The position numbers and the translations under genes were made by a program. The notes under the pieces are model-generated. The model saw only the letters and a program-made list of their open reading frames with translations, made no database searches and was not told the origin of the DNA. Source: an uncultured Loktanella sp. (GTDB lineage: Bacteria > Pseudomonadota > Alphaproteobacteria > Rhodobacterales > Rhodobacteraceae). From it: a DNA stretch of 38,432 bases. The first letter of the stretch is position 1, and the number at the start of each line of letters is the position of its first letter. The DNA lies in assembly GCA_937132065.1 (NCBI GenBank), contig CAKZNT010000073.1:1-38432 (forward strand), given 5' to 3'. Shown piece by piece: positions 9,201 through 15,318 of the stretch.

Positions 9201-9289
9201 ATAATAGATGTGTCGCCGCCTGCACCTGCAACCGACCCACGCTCAACTGTGCCCGTGTCTCCACGAACTACGAATTCAATCGCTGACAT
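6284..9289 (-). CDS. BapA-like repeat adhesin secreted by type I secretion
   Basis: This 1,001-residue acidic protein is built like a small BapA/LapA-type biofilm adhesin. Residues 1-130 resemble the BapA prefix-like N-domain (SLNLDRSNILSFVRQGQAL, then a VTLVDGQTVMIQGYF strand pair). A Gly/Ala-rich hydrophobic stretch at ~145-172 (LLGGLGALPAIGAGAAALGAAA) could lodge in the TolC pore as a retention plug. Ten Pro-Thr-Asp units follow at ~180-212. Six Ig-like/Big-type repeats of ~95 residues follow, most containing a DGV-x-L-x-G pattern and ending in an IDT linker. The last ~70 residues (LSSADLAALSG, GGTDDTVNFEG) resemble the C-terminal secretion signal of RTX/VCBS-type substrates. There is no N-terminal signal peptide, as expected for a type I substrate. 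A GGAG lies ~9 bases before the ATG. It is the first gene of its operon. Confidence 0.85.
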   Translation of the reverse strand: MSAIEFVVRGDTGTVERGSVAGAGGDTSIIVGAGQDISLNLDRSNILSFVRQGQALQVTLVDGQTVMIQGYFSPEGVAENELFISTNGTLSKVDLSVGEGNLLYAQYVDADAFGKWSPDDELYFVRGSEVQVAGVDAADAEAGMLFTPLLGGLGALPAIGAGAAALGAAAIVAGTGDGGDEPTDPTDPTDPTDPTDPTDPTDPTDPTDPTDPVDPLAVSITSGTQSVGHVVDGDDYDDGIEIGGTGTPNATGVITVGEVSQNVTVDGQGNWIASFDVGELPEGDYLSDVSITLTRGDETVTANDQLDVDTVVDVDVNVDIVEGDGIVSFDEESDGITLTGTTDANTTVIVTIDEVDYEAEVSGESWSLDLDAGTIAQGQYDLEVTVTATDEYGNVGSATDYVAIDTVTAVTLDTSVAGGNGTVNRDEHSDGVAVNGVAEAYATVEISFGSFASQTVTANGDGEWSYTFPASVVPRGTTDVEVTAISTDAVGNQAEATGMVHIDTDLDVGIDTSRVEGDGTVNIFEHSNGVVLSGTADAFSTATVTFGTGTRIIEVGESGTWSANWDASEVPTGETQATVYVSARDDADNVSTTSGIVQIDTLIDVNVDTSAIGNVERNDNVVNAAEHPNGVMLTGFAPGADTVDVTFGGIPHNGIAVNADGSWSSFYNASEVTTGEDNVSVFVVATDAAGNRDTAEGSVTIDTFVNELESATGMIAGDDVVNRAEASDGVTLSGTVEAGSQVFVTLEGITTEQEATVVDGVWTITYADGEIPAMDGAANVTIRAVDAAGNGAQITDSFHIDTIAPDAADVESVTTADTATRGFSMLNVDTGVSVDVSEYVNGSNDAATEVDGGSYVNPLNGELQHLFNAGAEVPDGSHLVVTTSDTAGNTNSTLVVLDQDGTSVVDMSSAAIGDFNIGAIDLEFADDSSLTLSSADLAALSGNDNSLTVHGGTDDTVNFEGLASPAGTTTINGQQYDVYSVGSDGGELIINQDIDFHQSVI
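8654..8743 (-). repeat. Ten 9-bp units encoding a Pro-Thr-Asp linker
   Basis: Ten tandem 9-bp units (consensus on the plus strand CGGATCAGT, with variants such as CGGGTCGGT and TGGATCAGT) encode consecutive PTD triplets in the adhesin. Unit variants alternate in part, as if copied in pairs. Loss or gain of a unit keeps the frame. Confidence 0.9.
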
Positions 9290-9472
9290 AATACTCGCTC
9301 CGCCTCATTGCACCGCCATCATGGGCGTGTGCTTATTTTAATTGAGACCACACTATCTGCCATTTTGATCAATTTCTAGTGGGAAAATGTTCGAAAAGTT
9401 GTCATTTGAGCGCCACATTGACGCCACATTCGCGATTTTGAGCACTTTGTTGCAACTCCGCAACGCCGCAAT
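9290..9472. promoter_or_regulatory. Upstream region of the adhesin operon with a tandem CGCCACATT repeat
   Basis: This 183-base gap lies between the BrkB stop codon and the adhesin start and must hold the adhesin operon promoter unless transcription reads through from BrkB. It is AT-rich at 9330-9410. CGCCACATT occurs twice, at 9411-9419 and 9422-9430, 11 bp apart (one helical turn), which is a candidate tandem operator. I could not fix a convincing -35/-10 pair. Confidence 0.35.
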
Positions 9473-10321
9473 TCACGCGGTCGGCTGCGCCGAATTTCGA
9501 TGCACTTGGGTGTTCAGCGCCGCACCAAGAAGGATCAGGTAGGCGCTGACGTAAAGCCAGAGCAACAGACCAATGACGGCGCCGATGGACCCGTAGACCT
9601 CGTTATAGGAGCCAAAGTTGGTGAGGTAATAGGACAGCCCCGCTGACGCGCCAATCCAGAGCACGACCGTGACAAATGCCCCAACGGTGAACCAGCGCCC
9701 CCGCTGCCCCGAGGGCGCGGGCCCGTATTTATAGAGCAATCCGAGCGCCAAGAGCAGCACGCCGAGCGCAATGATCCAGCGGAGCCCCTCAAGGAGCCAG
9801 ACCGTCGCCCCTGCCAGCGGCACAAATGCGAGCACGACAGGCGCGATGACAACAGCGAAAAGCGCAACGACAGCGAGAGAAACAAGGCAAATCGTCAGAC
9901 CGAATGCAACAACCGCTTGCCAGATCCCGTTGCGCGGCGCGACCCCCGCAATGGCATTCAAGCCGCCCATCAGGGCCGCGACCCCTGCCCGCGACGACCA
10001 AAGCGCAAGCATAATCGAGACGAAAGTCGTCCACCCGAGCGTGCGCGATTGCGCCGATAGCAGTCGCTGTATCTGCCCTGAAAAGAGGTCGTAGGCGTCA
10101 GTGGGAATTATGTCTGCCATCAGGTCAAGCTGCTCGGTCACAACAAATGGGTCAGCGACAAGCCCGAAGATCGCAATAATCGCGGCCATGCCCGGAAACA
10201 GCGCAAACATGCCAAAGAACGCAACGCCCGCCGCAATCAAGCTCACTTGCTTGCGCCCAGCCAAGAGCCAAGTGGCGCTCAGCAGCCGCCAAAGCTGTAG
10301 CGTTTTTTCGAGTGCTGCCAT
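9473..10321 (-). CDS. YihY/BrkB family inner membrane protein
   Basis: This 282-residue polytopic membrane protein belongs to the YihY/virulence factor BrkB family (formerly annotated RNase BN). The family has no firmly established biochemical role; transport and envelope functions have been proposed. Sequence features are an amphipathic N-terminus, a hydrophobic segment starting SLIAAGVAFFGMFALFPG at residues ~27-50 (a typical family pattern), four to five further membrane helices up to residue 275, and the GxYNEVYGSIGAVIGLLLWLY-type region near the C-terminus (seen here as YNEVYGSIGAVIGLLLWLY). ATG at 10321 opens the frame. It lies 240 bases from the divergent kinase gene, so each probably has its own promoter in that gap. 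Confidence 0.85.
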   Translation of the reverse strand: MAALEKTLQLWRLLSATWLLAGRKQVSLIAAGVAFFGMFALFPGMAAIIAIFGLVADPFVVTEQLDLMADIIPTDAYDLFSGQIQRLLSAQSRTLGWTTFVSIMLALWSSRAGVAALMGGLNAIAGVAPRNGIWQAVVAFGLTICLVSLAVVALFAVVIAPVVLAFVPLAGATVWLLEGLRWIIALGVLLLALGLLYKYGPAPSGQRGRWFTVGAFVTVVLWIGASAGLSYYLTNFGSYNEVYGSIGAVIGLLLWLYVSAYLILLGAALNTQVHRNSAQPTA

Positions 10322-10563
10322 GTGGATCGCATCCCTTGCAAGTTCGTTCGGTCAATTTATCGCCAGAAATCCAAGATAACCACTCACAAAGTATTAGGTC
10401 GCATTATACATTATTATTCAGAACATTACGCGACATAATTAATGTTTAATCCGCCACCTTCGGCAAAGGTGATAGGCAAAAAAGACCCTGCCCGCCGGAT
10501 TGCAGTTGTTGTTGCGGAAAAACGAAATATACCGTGGTCAAACGTGATGTAGGAAAATGTTAA

Positions 10564-11205
10564 GTGTCAACGCTCAACGACCATGTAAATACGCTTGCTG
10601 ACTATATCCACGACGCCCGCGCATCACAGTCACGCCTGATAGTTGCCATTGCTGGCGCACCGGGCAGCGGGAAATCGACCCTCGCGCGCGAGGTTGCCCG
10701 CAGGTTAACCCAGCAAAAATGCCCCTGCATTGTCGTGCCAATGGACGGATTTCATCTCGACAACGCGGTGCTTGACGCTCACGGCATCCGCAACAGGAAG
10801 GGCGCCCCTGCCACGTTTGATGTTTATGGATTTGTGAGATTTATCAATGCGATAAAGAGCGAAGGTCATGTGTTTGCGCCCGTTTTTGATCGTGCGCGCG
10901 ACATCTCGATTGCGGGTGCGATTGAAGTGCCCGCAGATATGCCTGTGGTGATCGTCGAGGGAAACTATCTGATGTTTGACGCCGAGGGCTGGCGTGATCT
11001 TGCCCCGCTTTGGGATATTACGGCCCGCCTTGAGGTTCCTCTGCCAGAATTGCGCGCCCGCCTGATCCAGCGCTGGCTGTCGCTCAATTATTCGCGCGCT
11101 GTGGCGACACAACGCGCGGAAGGCAATGACATTGCAAACGCGAAAGCAATCATCGAGAACGCCTTGCCTTGTGACCTGATCCTTAACGGAATGCCGTCGC
11201 AGTAG
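10564..11205 (+). CDS. P-loop nucleoside/sugar kinase family protein
   Basis: This 213-residue cytoplasmic P-loop kinase belongs to the uridine kinase/phosphoribulokinase-like group often annotated as nucleoside/nucleotide kinase; relatives sit in sugar-transport operons (FrcK). Walker A is GAPGSGKST at residues 31-39. The family stretch MDGFHLDNAVLD, then RKGAPATFDVYGF, is present, as is VIVEGNYLMFD. Base-binding and lid parts follow (ARLIQRWLSLN). The start is GTG at 10564 with AGGAAA about 9 bases upstream; no ATG fits before the P-loop. No sugar transporter gene is nearby, so the substrate is open. The 240-base gap to the divergent BrkB gene is AT-rich and presumably holds promoters. Confidence 0.82.
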   Translation: MSTLNDHVNTLADYIHDARASQSRLIVAIAGAPGSGKSTLAREVARRLTQQKCPCIVVPMDGFHLDNAVLDAHGIRNRKGAPATFDVYGFVRFINAIKSEGHVFAPVFDRARDISIAGAIEVPADMPVVIVEGNYLMFDAEGWRDLAPLWDITARLEVPLPELRARLIQRWLSLNYSRAVATQRAEGNDIANAKAIIENALPCDLILNGMPSQ

Positions 11206-11303
11206 CTGCGTATTTTCCCGTAGCAACCCCCCTCAGGTTCACATATATAGGGGCGTGGGCCTTGCTGCTGCGGCTTTGCCCCGTTTGTTAAAAGGGACTT
11301 TAG

Positions 11304-11921
11304 TTGCCGTTATCCCTGCCGCCCTTGTCGGATCTTGTGGCTTGCCCGCAATGTGACACGCTGCATAATGCGGCGCGTCTTGGCGAAGGCATGCGCGCGC
11401 ATTGCAAGCGGTGTGGCATCGTGATTGCGACCGAACGTTCAACCGCATTTGCCCAAGTTGTTAGCCTTGCCTTGACTGCATTTGTCTTGATGCTAGCGGC
11501 AATCAGCTTTCCATTTCTGGAGCTGGATGTCGCAGGCCACCACAATAGTATCTCTGTTTTACAGGCAGTTACGGTGTTTAACGACGGCATTGCCTTGATC
11601 CTCGCCTTTGCCGTCGCCGGCTTTATCGTGTTTTTGCCGCTGTTGCGTTTATCGGCGATTATCTATGCGCTTGCCCCGCTTGTGCATGGTCGTGCGCCCC
11701 GCCCCAGCGCAAAGAAGGCATTTGCACTGGCCGAGTTCTTGCAGCCCTGGAGCATGGCCGAGATTTTCATCGTGGGCGTTACCGTTGCCTTGATCAAGGT
11801 TGCGGGCCTTGCGCATGTGTCGACTGGCCCCGCGTTCTGGGCGTTTTGCGCGCTCGTCTTCATAACGGTTCTGAAGGATCAACTCATTTGTAGGTATTCG
11901 GTTTGGCAAGCACTGAGTTAA
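11304..11921 (+). CDS. pqiA: Paraquat-inducible protein A, first half-protein
   Basis: This is an inner-membrane protein of the PqiA family, part of the Pqi system that moves lipids between the inner and outer membranes. In E. coli PqiA is a single protein of about 417 residues with two similar halves; here the halves are separate genes (205 and 212 residues). A zinc-ribbon motif is visible at the N-terminus (CPQC at ~14-17, CKRC at ~34-37). Four membrane helices follow, with the family pattern LEFLQPWSMAEIFIVG seen as FLQPWSMAEIFIVG. The start is TTG at 11304: the codon just upstream is an in-frame stop, the next Met lies past the first CxxC, and AAAGGGAC sits 8 bases before. It overlaps the next gene by 19 bases. 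Confidence 0.85.
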   Translation: MPLSLPPLSDLVACPQCDTLHNAARLGEGMRAHCKRCGIVIATERSTAFAQVVSLALTAFVLMLAAISFPFLELDVAGHHNSISVLQAVTVFNDGIALILAFAVAGFIVFLPLLRLSAIIYALAPLVHGRAPRPSAKKAFALAEFLQPWSMAEIFIVGVTVALIKVAGLAHVSTGPAFWAFCALVFITVLKDQLICRYSVWQALS

Positions 11922-12541
11922 ACCAGCACCTGATTACCGCGCGTGAGGCGGGGTTGATTGCTTGCAGACGTTGCGGGCGGTTGCATGATGCGCAGCCGAC
12001 ACATTGCACGCGCTGTGGCGCCCCGCTTGAAAGCCGTGACTTTGAGAGCGTGCAGAAGGTCTGGGCTTGGCTGTTTGCGGGCATTGTGGCCTATTTCCCC
12101 GCCAATCTTTATCCCATGTTGCGCACGGCCACGCTCAATGAACATTCGGAAAGCACGATTGTTGGCGGTGTTGTCGATCTAATTCATCACGGCAGTGTGG
12201 GCATTGCGGTTATTGTTTTTGTCGCCTCCGTGCTGATCCCTGTCGGGAAGTTCATTGCCATCGCCTATCTCGCGATTTCGATCCAGAACAAATCCGTGCT
12301 CAAGCAGCACCAGCGTCATAAGCTATATGAGGTTGTCGAGTTTGTTGGTCGTTGGTCGATGATCGACGTCTTTGTTGTTGCGATCCTTTCGGCGCTTGTC
12401 CAGCTCGACTCGATTGCCTCCATTAACCCCGGTGTTGCTGCCTTCAGCTTTGCGATATCGGTCGTATTTACCATGCTTTCTGCCCAAAGCTTTGATGCCC
12501 GCCTTATCTGGGATGTAGACAGGACCAAACATGTCAATTGA
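11903..12541 (+). CDS. pqiA: Paraquat-inducible protein A, second half-protein
   Basis: This is the second PqiA-domain inner-membrane protein (212 residues), presumed to pair with the preceding one. The zinc-ribbon cysteines are CRRC (~21-24) and CTRC (~36-39). Four membrane helices follow, with PANLYPMLR after helix 1 and the family stretch VVEFVGRWSMIDVFVVAIL. The start is TTG at 11903, bounded by an in-frame stop at 11891; no ATG precedes the first cysteine pair. It begins inside the previous gene and its last 11 bases overlap pqiB, so the genes look translationally coupled. That both pqiA genes use TTG suggests deliberately weak initiation. Confidence 0.85.
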   Translation: MASTELNQHLITAREAGLIACRRCGRLHDAQPTHCTRCGAPLESRDFESVQKVWAWLFAGIVAYFPANLYPMLRTATLNEHSESTIVGGVVDLIHHGSVGIAVIVFVASVLIPVGKFIAIAYLAISIQNKSVLKQHQRHKLYEVVEFVGRWSMIDVFVVAILSALVQLDSIASINPGVAAFSFAISVVFTMLSAQSFDARLIWDVDRTKHVN

Positions 12542-14645
12542 ACAAAACCAAGCACCTGCCGATATGGATGTGCGCGCCGTGAAACGCCCTTTCTGGCAAC
12601 GTATTTCGCTTGTCTGGCTTGTCCCTGTTCTCGCCCTGATCCTGTCTCTTGGCGTGGCTTATCAAAACTATGCCTCCCGCGGAGTATTGATTGAGATCAG
12701 CTTTGAGAACGCATCTGGCGTGGCGGCTGATGAAACGGTGATCAAATACCGTGATGTCACGATTGGCCGCGTTGAGAAGGTCGAATTTGCTGACGGTCTG
12801 TCGGATGTTCTGGTGCATGCCCGTGTCGATCAAAAGCTTGCCTCTTATCTGGACGATGACGCCCAGTTCTGGGTAGTGCGCCCCGATGTGTCGGTGCGCG
12901 GCATCACGGGATTGGATACGGTTCTGAGCGGTGTTTACATCGAGGGTAATTGGGACAAGCAGCCAGACGAGGCCCAGTCCAGGTTTGTCGGTCTGGAAAG
13001 CCCGCCCCTGATCCGTGCTGATCAACCCGGCACGATCGTGACATTGCGCGCCCCTGACGGCAGCGCCTTGGCCAAGGGTGCGCCCCTTTTGCACAAGGGC
13101 ATTCAAGTCGGCTATCTGGAATCGCCGCAGCTTGCGTTTAACGGTAAAGACGTGATCGTGTCTGCGTTTATCGAAGCCCCCTTTGATGCGCGCGTCACAT
13201 CGAACACCCGTTTCTGGGACACCTCGGGGTTTTCGCTAAATTTCGGCGCGGGCGGTGTGTCGCTTGATGTGAGTTCAATCGCCTCATTGATCGAGGGCGG
13301 CATTGCGTTTGATACGGTCGTGTCGGGCGGTCGCCCTGTTGTCGATGATCAGGTATTTGATCTGTTTAATGATGAAGAAACGGCCCGTAGCAGCCTGTTT
13401 TCGCGGCCAAATCAGGCGGTTCTTGATGTTACGGTGCTGTTTGAACAATCGGTGAGCGGCCTTTCGGTTGGTTCGGAGGTTCGCTTTCAAGGTATTCGCA
13501 TTGGTCAGGTCACGGACCTGAGTGCCTCGGTGGAGGAAACTGGCGGCGTTCAGGCCGTCCGCTTGCGCGCAAACCTTGCGATTGAACCGAGCCGCTTGGG
13601 TCTTGGTGAAAATGCGACGCCTGACGATGCCGCCGCGTTCCTGACGGATTATGTGACACGCGGTTTGCGTGCTCGTATGGTCACTGGCAATATCCTGTCC
13701 GGGTCGTTGCTCGTCGAGCTGCTGGAAGTCGAGAATGCCCGCGCCCAGACTGTCACCAAGACAGAAGACGGCTATTACATTATTCCAACCACCAAATCAG
13801 AGATCACGGATGTTGCGGCCACGGCTGACGGCGTGCTTGATCGTATCAATTCACTGCCCGTCGAAGAGTTGATGTCGGGCGCAATCGACATGATGGACAG
13901 CTTTGAGCGGTTGGCGAATGATGACGATTTGCGGTCTGCCCCTGCCTCGCTGACAGCCTTGATGGATGAAGCCCGTGGCCTTATCGCGAACGACGACATT
14001 CAGGCCGTGCCTGCCGATGTGCGCGGCGCAATTGCCGAGGTCCGCCAGTCGGTTGCCGAGCTGAACGCCGTAATAGCAAGCGCGGACGATGCGCAGATCG
14101 TGTCCAAGCTTGCCAGCACGTTGGAGACTGCCAACACCGCAGTTGCCAATATCGAGGAAGCGACCCGCAATCTGCCTGAAATCACGACCCAGATCGAGCA
14201 GTTGACGGCGAAAGCCAATGCGCTTGAGCTTGATCAACTGGTCGCGAATGCAACCTCGACGCTTAACTCGATTGATACGTTGATTGGCAGCGATGCGACC
14301 GCGGACTTGCCAGCCTCTGTTTCGGCCGCTCTTGATGAAATGCGTCTGTTCCTTGCAGAAGTGCGCGAAGGTGGTGCGGTCGAGAACGTGAATGCCGCGC
14401 TACAAAGCGCGAGCGCTGCCGCCAAGGCGCTAGAAACATCTGTGCAGGGGCTTCCTGACCTTTCGGCGCGCGCGTCCCGATTGGTGACAGAAACCGAAGC
14501 GGTCATCGCCTCGTTTGGCGAGCGGTCCCGCTTTAGCAACGAAACAATCGGCACATTGCGCGATATTCAAGCGGCGGCGGATGCGGTCACTAATTTGGCG
14601 CGAACGATCCAGCGCAATCCAAGTTCACTTTTGACAGGGCGGTAA
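12531..14645 (+). CDS. pqiB: PqiB: MCE-domain lipid transport protein spanning the periplasm
   Basis: This 704-residue protein is the MCE component of the Pqi system. In E. coli, PqiB hexamers stack MCE rings and a coiled-coil needle to form a tunnel across the periplasm. Residues 25-44 are a membrane anchor. Three MCE domains are visible at about 48-140 (SGVAADETVIKYRDVTIGRV), 165-260 (KGAPLLHKGIQVGYL) and 290-400 (VGSEVRFQGIRIGQV). The remaining ~280 residues are Ala/Leu/Thr/Glu-rich helix with heptad character, which would make the needle. Length and order match E. coli PqiB, apart from a longer helical tail. ATG 12531 overlaps the previous stop by 11 bases; the next gene follows after five bases. 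Confidence 0.92.
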   Translation: MSIEQNQAPADMDVRAVKRPFWQRISLVWLVPVLALILSLGVAYQNYASRGVLIEISFENASGVAADETVIKYRDVTIGRVEKVEFADGLSDVLVHARVDQKLASYLDDDAQFWVVRPDVSVRGITGLDTVLSGVYIEGNWDKQPDEAQSRFVGLESPPLIRADQPGTIVTLRAPDGSALAKGAPLLHKGIQVGYLESPQLAFNGKDVIVSAFIEAPFDARVTSNTRFWDTSGFSLNFGAGGVSLDVSSIASLIEGGIAFDTVVSGGRPVVDDQVFDLFNDEETARSSLFSRPNQAVLDVTVLFEQSVSGLSVGSEVRFQGIRIGQVTDLSASVEETGGVQAVRLRANLAIEPSRLGLGENATPDDAAAFLTDYVTRGLRARMVTGNILSGSLLVELLEVENARAQTVTKTEDGYYIIPTTKSEITDVAATADGVLDRINSLPVEELMSGAIDMMDSFERLANDDDLRSAPASLTALMDEARGLIANDDIQAVPADVRGAIAEVRQSVAELNAVIASADDAQIVSKLASTLETANTAVANIEEATRNLPEITTQIEQLTAKANALELDQLVANATSTLNSIDTLIGSDATADLPASVSAALDEMRLFLAEVREGGAVENVNAALQSASAAAKALETSVQGLPDLSARASRLVTETEAVIASFGERSRFSNETIGTLRDIQAAADAVTNLARTIQRNPSSLLTGR

Positions 14646-14650
14646 TACCA

Positions 14651-15211
14651 ATGATGAAACCTATGATTTTTGTGGGCCTTACGGCCCTGATGGCCGCCTG
14701 TTCTGGTCCGTCTGCGCGGCTAGATATGTCACCTGTGCAAAGCAACCTGAACCTGCGCGCGGCAGTCGGGTCTGCGATGGTGCGCTCTGTGTCATTGCCG
14801 ACCTATGCCGCAGCCGAGGAGTTGTCGATCGAGACCCCAGACGGGTTGATCACATCAAACGCGGATGTGTTGTGGGCCGACGATCCGTCCCGCGCGGTGA
14901 CCCTGACGTTGACCCGCAACATTGGCGATATCATCAATGCCAAGGTTGGCCCCGATCCTTGGCCGTTTGCGGGCCTGCCTGATGTGTCGATTGATATTCG
15001 CGTGACCCGTATGGTTGCGGGTGCGGATGGCATTTTTGACCTTGAGGGTCAGTATTTCGTGGGTGGCGACGGCATTGATTACCCGAACTCTACAAACGCA
15101 TTTGCGGTGAACACGGCCATAGTGGGTGAAGGTCCAGCCGCGATTGCCCAAGCCCAAGCCCAGTCATTGATGACCCTTTCCGAGCAAATTGCGCGCAAAA
15201 TAGCGCGTTAA
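14651..15211 (+). CDS. pqiC: PqiC-like outer membrane lipoprotein
   Basis: This 186-residue predicted lipoprotein belongs to the PqiC/ABC-type transport auxiliary family (formerly DUF330). In the Pqi system it sits on the inner face of the outer membrane and is thought to dock the PqiB needle. A signal peptide with lipobox LMAAC puts the lipidated Cys at residue 17. Typical core elements are visible: an LPTYAAAEELSIETPDG strand-turn, LWADDPSRAVTLTLTRNI, then the C-terminal repeat of Ala/Gln (AIAQAQAQSLMTLSEQIA). The start is the first of two adjacent ATGs, five bases after pqiB, so the operon is pqiA-pqiA-pqiB-pqiC. Confidence 0.88.
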   Translation: MMKPMIFVGLTALMAACSGPSARLDMSPVQSNLNLRAAVGSAMVRSVSLPTYAAAEELSIETPDGLITSNADVLWADDPSRAVTLTLTRNIGDIINAKVGPDPWPFAGLPDVSIDIRVTRMVAGADGIFDLEGQYFVGGDGIDYPNSTNAFAVNTAIVGEGPAAIAQAQAQSLMTLSEQIARKIAR

Positions 15212-15242
15212 AGGTCACAGGGCGCAAATCAAGGTGCTTTTC

Positions 15243-15308
15243 CCCTTCACGCGGCTGCCGTGGTTGGGCAAAATGCACCTGAATTGCGGCATGAGACCGC
15301 GTGAAGGG
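15243..15308. promoter_or_regulatory. 12-bp perfect inverted repeat overlapping the next gene's ribosome site
   Basis: CCCTTCACGCGG at 15243-15254 and its exact reverse complement at 15297-15308 flank 42 bases. The second arm ends inside the GGGCAGGA that serves as ribosome site for the glycosyltransferase gene starting at 15319. It could be an operator for a dimeric regulator or an mRNA fold that hides the ribosome site. Confidence 0.5.
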
Positions 15309-15318
15309 CAGGATTGAG

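Noticed and set aside
10370..10440. GTCGC ... GCGAC inverted repeat in the BrkB/kinase gap
   Set aside because: Only five bases per arm with a long spacer in AT-rich DNA; expected by chance.
11251..11283. GGGGC/GCCCC pairing upstream of the first pqiA
   Set aside because: Short arms, long loop and no T-run; not convincing as terminator or riboswitch.
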